From: Butyrivibrio sp. XPD2002
GTDB taxonomy: Bacteria; Bacillota; Clostridia; Lachnospirales; Lachnospiraceae
NCBI RefSeq assembly: GCF_000423945.1
Contig: NZ_KE384116.1
Coordinates: forward strand, 130,879 to 194,878
Direction of reading: 5' to 3'
DNA length: 64,000 bases
Shown here: one piece after another, positions 16,660 through 25,189 of the stretch
Layout of the letters: each line of letters begins with the position of its first letter
Position numbering within the stretch: position 1 is the first letter of the stretch
The notes under the pieces: generated by a model
Database searches by the model: none
What the model was told of the DNA's origin: nothing
What the model saw: only the letters and a program-made list of their open reading frames with translations
Program-made: the position numbers and the translations under genes

Positions 16660-17763
16660 ATGAGTAAAACGACAAATAAAGATGAGAGCTTTTTCAAGAA
16701 GCTCGTAGGAAATCAGTTGTTTATACCGATTCTGGCACTTCTTCTCCTGGCGGTAATAAACCTGATAAATGATCCCGGATTTTTCAAGATAAGTCTCGGA
16801 TTAAACAATGCAGGTAATCCTGTTCTCTCAGGTTACCTTATAACGATTCTGGATTACGGCTCAGAGCTTGGAATCCTGGCAATCGGTATGACACTTGTAA
16901 CTGCTGCTTCAGGCGGACAGGATATTTCAGTCGGAGCAACAATAGCTATTGCTGGTTCAGCTATGCTGAGAGTTCTCTGCGGCGGAACATCAAGACCCAC
17001 AGAGCTTGCAGCTCCTATCATAGTTGCTTTTCTTGTGGCTTGTGTAGTAGGAATGCTCTGCGGCGCCTTTAACGGTATGCTGGTTGCGGTATTCAAGATT
17101 CAGCCCATGATCGCAACGCTGATCCTTTTCACGGCGGGACGTTCAATCGCAGCATGGATCAACAACAATGAGTTGCCTATCGTTCCCGATCCGAAGTTTG
17201 CTTACTTTGGAAGCTTTATTCCCGGAATCCCGGTTCCGACCACAGTTTTCATAGTAATCGCATGTATCGTTGTGATAGCTCTTGTGCTTAAGTTCACTAA
17301 CCTCGGTCTCTATACACAGGCTGTTGGTATCAATGAGGGAGCATCAAGACTTAACGGTATCAATCCTACATTTATTAAGTTCCTCAGCTTTGTAATTTTG
17401 GGACTGTGTGTTGCAGTAGCTGCACTTATCAAGGTTAGCCGTCTTTCCACAATTAACTATTCCGTTATTGCAAAGGATATCGAGATGGATGCGATCCTTG
17501 CGGTAGCGCTTGGCGGAAACGCTCTTTCAGGTGGTAAGTTCAATATGTGGGCTTCAATACTTGGCGCATATGTTATCCAGTTCCTTACAACTACTCTTTA
17601 CAAATTCAATGTGCAGTCAGATGCACTTGCAGCTTATAAGGCTGTAGTTGTTATTGTTCTTGTTGTATTTTCTGCTCCTTCAGTGAGAGATTATATGAAG
17701 CAGCTTACAAGGAAGTTCGCGTCGTCGGATAAGGCTGCGCTTTCCAAGAAGGGGGTGGCCTAA
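16660..17763 (+). CDS. Sugar ABC transporter permease (YtfT-like)
   Basis: A 367-residue integral membrane protein with about eight to ten hydrophobic segments, of the BPD_transp_2 family used by ribose and galactofuranose importers. The characteristic block LAVALGGNALSGGKFNMWAS contains the Gly-rich loop that contacts the ATPase. A short hydrophilic N-terminus precedes the first membrane segment (LFIPILALLLLAVINLI). The gene starts three bases after the ATPase stop and ends directly at the ATG of the second permease, showing tight translational coupling. The two permeases probably form a heterodimeric channel. Confidence 0.93.
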   Translation: MSKTTNKDESFFKKLVGNQLFIPILALLLLAVINLINDPGFFKISLGLNNAGNPVLSGYLITILDYGSELGILAIGMTLVTAASGGQDISVGATIAIAGSAMLRVLCGGTSRPTELAAPIIVAFLVACVVGMLCGAFNGMLVAVFKIQPMIATLILFTAGRSIAAWINNNELPIVPDPKFAYFGSFIPGIPVPTTVFIVIACIVVIALVLKFTNLGLYTQAVGINEGASRLNGINPTFIKFLSFVILGLCVAVAALIKVSRLSTINYSVIAKDIEMDAILAVALGGNALSGGKFNMWASILGAYVIQFLTTTLYKFNVQSDALAAYKAVVVIVLVVFSAPSVRDYMKQLTRKFASSDKAALSKKGVA

Positions 17764-18801
17764 ATGAAAAACGAGAAAAAGACAGGTGTTTTCGGTAAGA
17801 TGAACGATACAATGCTTCTTCTTACTATTACAGTCGTAATCTTCTTTGCGATGTATATCGGTGCGATCGTATTTCAGGGTGGTGCTTTTAAAAAGCCCCA
17901 GATGTTCTTCAATATCCTGAACGCCAACGCTGCGCTGATCATCACAGCCTGCGGAATGAGCGTTGTTATGATCTCCGGCGGAATCGATATTTCCGTTGGT
18001 GGTGTTGTGGCTCTGGTATCAATGTGCTGCGCGGTTTATCTGGATTATCACGATGGAAGCATTTTTGGATCAATTCTTATTGCTCTTGGAATTGGTGTGG
18101 CATACGGTCTGGTTCAGGGCTTCCTTGTGGCTTATCTTGATATTCAGCCATTCATCGTCTCGCTGGCGGGTATGTTCTTTGCCAGAGGTATGACGACAAT
18201 TGTTAATACTGCTCCCTTCAACGTTGCAGACGAGGAGTTCACAGCTCTTAAGCTTGCGAGAATCGTGATCCCGGGTATGGGAACTACCAATAAAAAGGGT
18301 ATTTATGTTCCTGCTTATGTTGAGATCGGAGTTATAGTTGCACTTTTAGTTGTTGCTGTTTTATTTGTTGTTCTTCGTTGGACCAAGCTCGGACGTAGCT
18401 TTTATGCGGTTGGCGGTAACAAGCAGAGCGCACTTATGCTCGGTGTAAACGTAAAGAGAACCAAGTTTTTATCACATATGATATGCAGCGTGCTTGCAGG
18501 TATCGGTGGTTATGTTTATTTCCTCCATGTTGGTTCAGGTTCAGCCAGCCATGCAATGGGTATGGAAATGAATGCTATCGCATCATCCATCATCGGCGGA
18601 ACAATGCTTACAGGTGGTGTTGGTAATATCATCGGAACACTTTTCGGAGTGCTTTCACTTAGTACTATCCAGAATATTGTTTCATCTGCCGGTCTTGACC
18701 AGGCATGGTGGACAGGAATTACAATTGCTGCTATGCTTTGCATATTCTTACTTATTCAGAGCGTTGTTATGGCTCAGAAGAAAAAGGCACTTAAGGCATG
18801 A
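17764..18801 (+). CDS. Sugar ABC transporter permease (YjfF-like)
   Basis: A 345-residue integral membrane permease, paralogous to its neighbour. Family-typical segments include ACGMSVVMISGGIDISVGGVVAL, the loop AVGGNKQSALMLGVNVKRTK and AIASSIIGGTMLTGGVGNI. It begins immediately after the preceding stop codon, and its own stop overlaps the next ATG by four bases (ATGA). It completes the heterodimeric pore of a galactofuranose/ribose-type importer. Confidence 0.93.
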   Translation: MKNEKKTGVFGKMNDTMLLLTITVVIFFAMYIGAIVFQGGAFKKPQMFFNILNANAALIITACGMSVVMISGGIDISVGGVVALVSMCCAVYLDYHDGSIFGSILIALGIGVAYGLVQGFLVAYLDIQPFIVSLAGMFFARGMTTIVNTAPFNVADEEFTALKLARIVIPGMGTTNKKGIYVPAYVEIGVIVALLVVAVLFVVLRWTKLGRSFYAVGGNKQSALMLGVNVKRTKFLSHMICSVLAGIGGYVYFLHVGSGSASHAMGMEMNAIASSIIGGTMLTGGVGNIIGTLFGVLSLSTIQNIVSSAGLDQAWWTGITIAAMLCIFLLIQSVVMAQKKKALKA

Positions 18802-19835
18802 AAAAAACCATTACACTACTTACCTTACTGCTCCTGCTCCCGGCTATTTTGGCCGGCTGCGGGAGCAGAACCATTGAAGAAGAAAACAAGGAAGAAGCCA
18901 CAGCGGGAGAGATTATAACTGTTGGTTTTTCACAGCTCGGAGCAGAATCCGACTGGAGGAATACCAATACTGCTTCCATGCAGGAAGCACTGACTCCCGA
19001 GAATGGCTTCAATTTAGTATATAAAAACGGTCAGCAGAAGCAGGCCAATCAGATAACGGCAGTCAGGACTTTTATACAGCAGGGTGTGGATTATATTGTG
19101 CTGGCACCTGCCACAGAGACAGGCTGGGAGTCGGTTCTTACGGAAGCAAGGGATGCGGAGATCCCTGTAATTCTTGTGGACAGGAGAGTTGATGTGGCGG
19201 ATAAGAGCCTGTATTCCTGCTGGGTGGGCTCTGATTTCGAGCTCGAGAGCAAGAAGATGACGGCATGGCTCAAGGCTTTTACAGACAGAAGAAATATCTC
19301 TCCCGAGAATCTGCACATAGTTAATATTCAGGGTACTCCCGGTTCCACGGCGCAGATCGGAAGAACCAGGGGCCTTGCAAATGCTGCCAGGGAGTACGGC
19401 TGGGATCTCATGACTGAGGTCAGCGGCGATTTTACGGAGAACAAGGGAAGAGAGGTTATGGCCGCTCTTCTTAAGGGTTATGACAATATAAATGTGGTTT
19501 ACTGCGAAAATGACAATATGGCTATAGGAGCAATTGACGCCTTAGAGAGCGCAGGAAAACGTGTGGGACAGAACATTATGAACGGAGAGGTCATGGTGGT
19601 CTCTTTTGATGGAGTAAATGAGCAGTCCCTTCAGTACTGCAGAGAGGGCAAGATATCCTGCATAGCAGAGTGCAATCCGCTGCACGGACCCAGAGTACAG
19701 GCGCTTATTGAGTCCCTGGAAAACGGCGAAACACCTGAGAAATTCAACTATGTGGACGAGGGGCTTTTCAGCTGCGTTAGTTCGGTAAAAAATGTGGTTG
19801 TTGACGGTACGGAGTACACTATTCAGGAACCCTAG
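18798..19835 (+). CDS. Second substrate-binding lipoprotein of the same transporter operon
   Basis: A 345-residue lipoprotein with signal peptide and lipobox LAGC (Cys21), followed by a type I periplasmic-binding fold: TVGFSQLGAESDWRNTN, then VILVDRRVDVADKS, NIQGTPGSTAQIGRT, and VYCENDNMAIGAIDALESAG. It resembles the first binding protein but lacks its long acidic linker and differs throughout, so it is not a recent duplicate. The ATG overlaps the stop of the permease, so it is co-expressed with the membrane subunits. Two binding proteins for one pore suggest either two ligands, or one transport protein and one that reports to the histidine kinase. Confidence 0.9.
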   Translation: MKKTITLLTLLLLLPAILAGCGSRTIEEENKEEATAGEIITVGFSQLGAESDWRNTNTASMQEALTPENGFNLVYKNGQQKQANQITAVRTFIQQGVDYIVLAPATETGWESVLTEARDAEIPVILVDRRVDVADKSLYSCWVGSDFELESKKMTAWLKAFTDRRNISPENLHIVNIQGTPGSTAQIGRTRGLANAAREYGWDLMTEVSGDFTENKGREVMAALLKGYDNINVVYCENDNMAIGAIDALESAGKRVGQNIMNGEVMVVSFDGVNEQSLQYCREGKISCIAECNPLHGPRVQALIESLENGETPEKFNYVDEGLFSCVSSVKNVVVDGTEYTIQEP

Positions 19836-19840
19836 CAGGG

Positions 19841-19869
19841 TTGATAATATGCGCGTTATTTGCTAGAAT
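19841..19869 (+). promoter_or_regulatory. Probable secA promoter
   Basis: TTGATA (19841-19846) and TAGAAT (19864-19869) are separated by 17 bases, about 90 bases before the secA start. Confidence 0.7.
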
Positions 19870-19897
19870 GTCATTTGTGATTTTGTCTTTATAAAAT

Positions 19898-19925
19898 AGG
19901 AGGCGGATCTGCTTCCTGTTTTTTT
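19898..19925 (+). terminator. Terminator hairpin in the secA leader
   Basis: AGGAGGC pairs with GCTTCCT (one G-U pair) around a six-base loop, followed by a run of at least seven T. It lies downstream of the likely secA promoter, so it may attenuate secA as well as ending the transporter operon. Confidence 0.75.
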
Positions 19926-19960
19926 ATGGCATACGCAAAATTTTAATGGAGCGATAAAGA

Positions 19961-22531
19961 ATGAGTATTATTGATAAGATCATCGGCACACATAGTGAGA
20001 GAGAGCTTAAGAGAATCCAGAGTACTGTAGATAAGATTGAGAGTCTGCAGCCTGAGATGAAAAAACTCACAGATGAGCAGCTTAAGGCTAAGACCGATGA
20101 GTTCAAGAAAAGACTTGAGAATGGGGAGACACTTGATGATGTTTTGCCTGAGGCTTATGCCACAGTTCGTGAGGCAGCTTGCAGAGTACTTGGCATGGAG
20201 CACTTCCGTGTTCAGCTCATAGGTGGTGTGATTCTGCATCAGGGACGTATTGCAGAGATGCGTACCGGTGAAGGTAAGACACTGGTTGCTACACTTCCTT
20301 CATACCTCGATGCACTTGAAGGTAAGGGTGTTCACGTTGTTACAGTTAACGACTACCTTGCTAAGCGTGATGCTGAGTGGATGGGTAAGGTTCATGAGTT
20401 TTTGGGACTTACTGTTGGTGTAGTTCTTAACAGCATGACAAGCGAAGAGAGACAGGCAGCATATAATTGCGATATTACCTATGTTACTAACAACGAACTT
20501 GGTTTCGACTATCTTCGTGACAACATGGCAATTTACAAAGAGCAGTGCGTTCTCCGTGGACTCAACTATGCGATCATCGATGAGATCGACTCAATCCTTA
20601 TCGACGAAGCTCGTACACCTCTTATCATTTCTGGTCAGAGCGACAAGTCAACAAAGCTTTACGAGGCTTGCGATATCCTCGCTAAGCAGATGACACGTGG
20701 TGCTGATATGGAAGAGTTCTCCAAGATGGATGCCATCATGGGTATCGAGCAGGAGGAGTCAGGAGACTTCATAGTTAATGAGAAGGATAAGCTCGTTAAC
20801 CTTACAGCACAGGGTGTTGCAAAGGTTGAGAACTTCTTCAGAATAGATAACCTTGCTGATCCGGAAAATCTTGAGATCCAGCACAACATTATCCTTGCCC
20901 TCAGAGCTAACAACCTTATGGCAAAGGATCACGACTACATCGTTAAGGATGATGAGGTTCTTATCGTCGACGAGTTCACAGGTCGTGTAATGCCCGGTCG
21001 CCGTTATTCAGATGGTCTTCACCAGGCTATCGAGGCTAAGGAGCATGTAAAGGTTAAGAGAGAGTCCAAGACACTGGCTACCATCACCTTCCAGAACTTC
21101 TTTAATAAGTTCGAGAAGAAGTGCGGTATGACAGGTACAGCTCTTACAGAGGAGCGAGAGTTCCGTGATATCTACGGAATGGACGTTATCGAGATTCCTA
21201 CCAATAAGCCTGTAATCCGTAAGGATCTTCAGGATGCGGTTTACAAGACCAAGAAGGAGAAGCTGAACGCTGTAGCTGATGCTGTTCAGGCAGCTCATGA
21301 AAAGGGACAGCCCGTTCTTGTTGGTACTATTACAATTGAGTCCTCTGAGGAAGTAAGTAAGCTTCTTAAGAAGAGAGGAATTCCTCACAACGTACTTAAC
21401 GCCAAGTTCCACGAGATGGAAGCTCAGATAGTTGCTGAGGCAGGTAAGCACGGCGCAGTTACAATCGCAACTAACATGGCTGGTCGTGGTACCGATATCA
21501 AGCTTGATGATGAGGCACTTGCTGCCGGCGGTCTTAAGATCGTAGGTACAGAGCGTCACGAAAGCAGACGTATTGATAACCAGCTCCGTGGACGTTCAGG
21601 ACGTCAGGGAGATCCCGGTGAATCCAAGTTCTATCTTTCACTTGAGGATAACCTTCTCAGACTGTTCGGTTCTGAGAGACTTATCTCAATGTTTAACTCA
21701 CTTGGTATTCCTGAGGGTCAGGAGATCGAGCACAAGGCTCTTTCAAAGGCTATCGAGTCAGCTCAGAAGAAGATCGAGGATAACAACTATGGTATCCGTA
21801 AGAACCTTCTTGAGTACGACCAGGTTAACAACGAGCAGAGAGAGATTATCTATGACGAGCGTAAACGCGTTCTTAACGGCGACAGCATGCGCGATACTGT
21901 TTATAAAATGATTACAGATATAGTAGAGGAGTCAGTTCAGACAGTAGTCGGAGAGGTTACTGATTCAGATGAGTGGAATCTTACAGAGCTCAACGAGCTT
22001 CTGCTTCCTATCATTCCTCTTAAGAAGATCAACCGCGGACGTATCACAAAGCTTACCAAGAACGGACTTATGCAGCAGCTTAAGGAAGAGGCTGTTAAGC
22101 TCTATGAGGAGAAGGAAGCTGAGTTCCCGGAACCCGAGACAATCCGTGAGATCGAGCGTGTAATTCTTCTTAAGGTTATCGACAGAAAGTGGATGGACCA
22201 CATCGATGATATGGATCAGCTCCGTCAGGGTATCGGCCTTCAGGCATTTGCCCAAAGAGATCCTAAGATCGAGTACAAGCTTGCCGGCTTCGAGATGTTC
22301 GATGATATGACTCGTAACATTAAGGAAGATACAGTAAGACTTCTTTTCCACGTTCACATCGAAGAGAAGGTTGAGCGTGAGCAGGTTGCAAAGGTTACAG
22401 GAACAAATAAGGATGACAGTGCTGCCAAGGAGCCTGTAAAGCGTATGGAAGCCAAGGTTTATCCCAATGATCCCTGCCCTTGCGGAAGTGGTAAAAAGTA
22501 TAAGAACTGCCACGGCAGAGCACAGGGTTGA
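19961..22531 (+). CDS. secA: Preprotein translocase ATPase SecA
   Basis: The 856-residue motor drives proteins through SecYEG using ATP, at the inner face of the membrane. Walker A is RTGEGKTL at 101-108, and the DEAD-type Walker B region reads IIDEIDSILIDEARTPLIISG. Conserved helicase motifs NMAGRGTDIKL and RGRSGRQGDPG are present. The C-terminus ends in the zinc-binding SEC-C segment PCPCGSGKKYKNCHG, which contacts SecB or the ribosome in other bacteria. Length is normal for a Firmicute. The ATG at 19961 follows TGGAG. prfB follows about 105 bases downstream, separated by two hairpins. secY is encoded at 61520. Confidence 0.98.
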   Translation: MSIIDKIIGTHSERELKRIQSTVDKIESLQPEMKKLTDEQLKAKTDEFKKRLENGETLDDVLPEAYATVREAACRVLGMEHFRVQLIGGVILHQGRIAEMRTGEGKTLVATLPSYLDALEGKGVHVVTVNDYLAKRDAEWMGKVHEFLGLTVGVVLNSMTSEERQAAYNCDITYVTNNELGFDYLRDNMAIYKEQCVLRGLNYAIIDEIDSILIDEARTPLIISGQSDKSTKLYEACDILAKQMTRGADMEEFSKMDAIMGIEQEESGDFIVNEKDKLVNLTAQGVAKVENFFRIDNLADPENLEIQHNIILALRANNLMAKDHDYIVKDDEVLIVDEFTGRVMPGRRYSDGLHQAIEAKEHVKVKRESKTLATITFQNFFNKFEKKCGMTGTALTEEREFRDIYGMDVIEIPTNKPVIRKDLQDAVYKTKKEKLNAVADAVQAAHEKGQPVLVGTITIESSEEVSKLLKKRGIPHNVLNAKFHEMEAQIVAEAGKHGAVTIATNMAGRGTDIKLDDEALAAGGLKIVGTERHESRRIDNQLRGRSGRQGDPGESKFYLSLEDNLLRLFGSERLISMFNSLGIPEGQEIEHKALSKAIESAQKKIEDNNYGIRKNLLEYDQVNNEQREIIYDERKRVLNGDSMRDTVYKMITDIVEESVQTVVGEVTDSDEWNLTELNELLLPIIPLKKINRGRITKLTKNGLMQQLKEEAVKLYEEKEAEFPEPETIREIERVILLKVIDRKWMDHIDDMDQLRQGIGLQAFAQRDPKIEYKLAGFEMFDDMTRNIKEDTVRLLFHVHIEEKVEREQVAKVTGTNKDDSAAKEPVKRMEAKVYPNDPCPCGSGKKYKNCHGRAQG

Positions 22532-22583
22532 CCAATTTTAATTTAATTGGTAATATAAGTTGCTTTACTGATGACATTAAAAC

Positions 22584-22610
22584 AAATGCAGAGTGATGAG
22601 CTCTGCATTT
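22584..22610 (+). other. Perfect 10-bp hairpin between secA and prfB
   Basis: AAATGCAGAG pairs with CTCTGCATTT around a seven-base loop. It is followed by CCCTTGAG rather than a T run, so it is more likely an RNA processing or stability element than a terminator. Confidence 0.6.
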
Positions 22611-22635
22611 CCCTTGAGAACTGGAAGGAATAGAT

Positions 22636-23778
22636 ATGGTAATACTTGATCAGATGAAGGTCGAGCTTTCTAATCTCAGAGGTACTCTTGATGAGGTGAC
22701 AGCTTCTCTTGACCTTGATTCAAAGAAAAAAATGATTGAAGAGTTGTCCCGTGAGATGGAAGAGCCTACTTTCTGGGATGACGCTGACAAAGCCAATAAG
22801 AAGACAAGAAATCTTAAGAACATGCAGGATCTTGTTGCTGAGGTAGAGGGTCTTCATAAACAGTATGATGACATGATGGATCTCATCGACCTTCAGAATG
22901 AAGAGGGTGTTGATGATGACGATATGGCAGCTGAGATCAGATCTGAGCTTGATCAGTTTGAAGATACTCTTGAGAAGATCCGTATCAGCAATCTTTTGAA
23001 CGGACCTTACGATAAATATGATGTAATCCTCAGACTTAATGCAGGTGCAGGCGGAACAGAGGCTTGCGACTGGGCATCAATGCTTTACAGAATGTATACC
23101 AGATGGGCAGAGAGAAAGGGCTTCTCAACAGAGGTTCTTGACTACCTCGATGGTGATGAAGCAGGAATCAAGTCAGTTACATTCCAGATTTCAGGAACTA
23201 ACGCTTACGGACTTCTTAAGTCAGAGCACGGTGTTCACAGACTTGTTCGTATCAGTCCTTTCAATGCACAGGCTAAGAGACAGACTTCATTCGTTTCCTG
23301 CGATATCATGCCTGATATTGAGGAAGATGTAGATGTCGACATCAATCCTGATGATCTCAGAATTGATACATACCGTTCAAGTGGTGCCGGTGGACAGCAC
23401 ATCAATAAGACATCATCTGCCGTACGTATCACACATATTCCTACAGGCGTCGTAGTTGCCTGCCAGAATGAGCGTTCTCAGTTCCAGAACAAGGACAAGG
23501 CTATGCAGATGCTCAAGGCAAAGCTCTTCATTATGAAACAGGAAGAGCAGGCAGCAAAGCTTGCAGGTATCAGAGGTGAGGTAATGGATAACGCCTGGGG
23601 AAGCCAGATCCGATCCTACGTTCTTCAGCCTTACACAATGGTTAATGATACACGTACAGGATTCAAGGCTTCCAACGCTGACGCAGTTCTTGATGGAGAA
23701 CTTGATCCGTTTATCAATGCTTATCTTAAGTGGCTCGCTACAGGCGGTAAGCCGGTTGGCGACACTGAGGAAGAATAA
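22636..23778 (+). CDS. prfB: Peptide chain release factor 2, without programmed frameshift
   Basis: Releases the polypeptide at UGA and UAA codons. The 380-residue product has the RF2 stop-codon anticodon SPF (VRISPFNAQ) and the catalytic GGQ in SSGAGGQHINKTSS. In many bacteria prfB needs a +1 shift at CTT TGA C near codon 26, which lets RF2 control its own synthesis. Here codons 25-26 (22708-22713) read CTT GAC in frame, exactly the product of losing the extra T, and no internal Shine-Dalgarno stands before it. The gene is therefore translated directly. Absence of the shift is known in a minority of bacteria. GGAAGGA precedes the ATG. Confidence 0.97.
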   Translation: MVILDQMKVELSNLRGTLDEVTASLDLDSKKKMIEELSREMEEPTFWDDADKANKKTRNLKNMQDLVAEVEGLHKQYDDMMDLIDLQNEEGVDDDDMAAEIRSELDQFEDTLEKIRISNLLNGPYDKYDVILRLNAGAGGTEACDWASMLYRMYTRWAERKGFSTEVLDYLDGDEAGIKSVTFQISGTNAYGLLKSEHGVHRLVRISPFNAQAKRQTSFVSCDIMPDIEEDVDVDINPDDLRIDTYRSSGAGGQHINKTSSAVRITHIPTGVVVACQNERSQFQNKDKAMQMLKAKLFIMKQEEQAAKLAGIRGEVMDNAWGSQIRSYVLQPYTMVNDTRTGFKASNADAVLDGELDPFINAYLKWLATGGKPVGDTEEE

Positions 23779-23792
23779 ATTTAAAAAAGTTG

Positions 23793-23821
23793 TTGACATA
23801 ATATTTATGTTGTGTTAATGT
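23793..23821 (+). promoter_or_regulatory. rplJL promoter
   Basis: TTGACA (23793-23798), 17-base spacer, TAATGT (23816-23821). A structured leader follows. Confidence 0.85.
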
Positions 23822-23827
23822 ATTCAA

Positions 23828-23939
23828 GGTCGTTATGACCAGCCGAAGACAGTAGGTGTCATTTGATGACGTAAGCTTAGCGCCTACCGAGGAAAAGTTT
23901 GATAAGACTTTTATGCCTCTCGTCTTCGAGAGGCTTTTT
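23828..23939 (+). ncRNA. Ribosomal protein L10 leader with attenuator hairpin
   Basis: The leader has a small GGTC/GACC hairpin (23828-23840), then the GTAGGTG/CGCCTAC stem (23852-23858 with 23881-23887) enclosing a GTCAT/ATGAC hairpin. A terminator-like stem GCCTCTCG/CGAGAGGC (23915-23934) with five T follows. The position and layout match the known L10 leader, bound by the L10-L12 complex for autoregulation in Firmicutes. The terminator part suggests control by attenuation. Confidence 0.82.
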
Positions 23940-23972
23940 CTTTGGCGGTAAATTCTATAAGGAGGTAAAAAG

Positions 23973-24548
23973 ATGGCAAAGGTTGAATTAAAACAGCCCG
24001 TAGTAAAAGAGATTTCTGAGAAAATTCAGAACGCTCAGGCACTTGTACTTGTAGATCACCGTGGTTTAACTGTTGCTGAGGACACAGAGCTTCGTAAAAA
24101 GCTTCGTGCCGAGAATGTCAGCTACAAGGTTTACAAAAATACGATGATGAACTTCGCATTCAAGGGTACAGACTTCGAGCAGCTTTCAGATCTTCTTAAC
24201 GGACCTAGCGCACTCGCTATTTCTGAGACAGATCCTGCAGCTCCTGCACGTGTACTTGTTGAGTTCGCAAAGAAGGCAAAGGCACTTGAGGTCAAAGGTG
24301 GTGTGATCGAGGGTAAGCTGTATGACGCAGAGGCACTCAAGGAGATCGCAGCAATCCTTCCTAAGGATCAGTTGCTTTCCAAGTTGCTTGGTTCTATGCA
24401 GTCACCTATCGCAAACTTCGCTCGTGTGGTTAAGCAGATTGCAGAGAAGAAGGCAGAGGGCGGCGAGGCAGCTCCCGCAGAGGAAGCTCCTGCAGCAGAG
24501 ACAGCTGAGGCTCCTGCTGAAGAGGCAGCAGCTACAACAGCTGAGTAA
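23973..24548 (+). CDS. rplJ: 50S ribosomal protein L10
   Basis: L10 forms the base of the ribosomal stalk and carries the L7/L12 dimers. The 191-residue protein has the usual globular domain (about 1-135, including ALVLVDHRGLTVAEDTELRK and YKVYKNTMMNFA) and the helix that binds L12. It then continues into an unusual tail of about 25 residues composed almost only of Ala, Glu, Pro and Thr. The typical Firmicute protein is about 166 residues. The tail follows a complete domain and is in frame, so it is probably real. A strong ribosome binding site AAGGAGG precedes the start, and rplL follows after 51 bases. Confidence 0.97.
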   Translation: MAKVELKQPVVKEISEKIQNAQALVLVDHRGLTVAEDTELRKKLRAENVSYKVYKNTMMNFAFKGTDFEQLSDLLNGPSALAISETDPAAPARVLVEFAKKAKALEVKGGVIEGKLYDAEALKEIAAILPKDQLLSKLLGSMQSPIANFARVVKQIAEKKAEGGEAAPAEEAPAAETAEAPAEEAAATTAE

Positions 24549-24599
24549 TATTTAATTTTTAAAACGAAAACTAACTATTTTTAATGGAGGTAAATAATA

Positions 24600-24977
24600 A
24601 TGGCAAAGTTATCCACAGCAGAGATTATCGATGCAATCAAAGAGTTATCAGTACTTGAACTCAACGACCTTGTAAAGGCTTGCGAGGAGGAGTTCGGTGT
24701 ATCAGCAGCAGCAGGTGTTGTTGTAGCAGCAGCAGGCGGCGCAGCAGCAGGTGCTGAGGAAGAGAAGAGTGAGTTCAACGTAGAGCTTACAGAAGTTGGC
24801 CCTAACAAGGTTAAGGTTATCAAGGTTGTTCGTGAGATCACAGGTCTTGGACTTAAGGAAGCAAAGGATCTCGTAGACAACGCTCCTAAGATGATCAAGG
24901 AAGGCGCTTCTAAGGAAGAGGCTGATGACATCAAGGCTAAGGTTGAGGCTGAGGGTGCAAAGGTTACTCTTAAGTAA
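24600..24977 (+). CDS. rplL: 50S ribosomal protein L7/L12
   Basis: The multi-copy stalk protein that recruits and activates translational GTPases. The 125-residue sequence has the N-terminal dimerisation helix (LSTAEIIDAIKELSVLELNDLVKACEEEFG), an Ala/Gly-rich hinge (about 39-56) and the C-terminal factor-binding domain with VIKVVREITGLGLKEAKDLVDNAP. All are typical. It is co-transcribed with rplJ and followed by a terminator before rpoB. Confidence 0.98.
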   Translation: MAKLSTAEIIDAIKELSVLELNDLVKACEEEFGVSAAAGVVVAAAGGAAAGAEEEKSEFNVELTEVGPNKVKVIKVVREITGLGLKEAKDLVDNAPKMIKEGASKEEADDIKAKVEAEGAKVTLK

Positions 24978-25004
24978 TAACCGTCTTTATAGAGATTTAC
25001 TGAG

Positions 25005-25036
25005 GGAGAGATGCGAAAGCATCTCTTCTTTTTTAT
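25005..25036 (+). terminator. Terminator between rplL and rpoB
   Basis: AGAGATGC pairs with GCATCTCT around a GAAA tetraloop, followed by a T-rich tract. Confidence 0.85.
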
Positions 25037-25062
25037 TTTGTTTTTTTGAGCAAAAATAATAC

Positions 25063-25091
25063 TTGACTTAAAAAAAAGCTTGTTGTAGAAT
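25063..25091 (+). promoter_or_regulatory. rpoBC promoter
   Basis: TTGACT (25063-25068), 17-base spacer, TAGAAT (25086-25091). A leader of about 95 bases precedes rpoB. Confidence 0.82.
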
Positions 25092-25189
25092 GGATGATGC
25101 ACTATTGTGGAGTGGTGGGCTTTTGCGCGCTTTTTTAGGTAGCGGTTGGCTTTACTACTAAATAAAAAATAAGAACGGGGTGAATGTCA

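Noticed and set aside
22636..23778. Programmed +1 frameshift in prfB
   Set aside because: No CTTTGA and no internal Shine-Dalgarno at codon 25; the frame is continuous from the ATG to the end.
23779..23972. T-box or tRNA gene before rplJ
   Set aside because: The structure fits the L10 leader. No T-box sequence or tRNA cloverleaf was seen, and I found no tRNA or rRNA gene elsewhere in the window.
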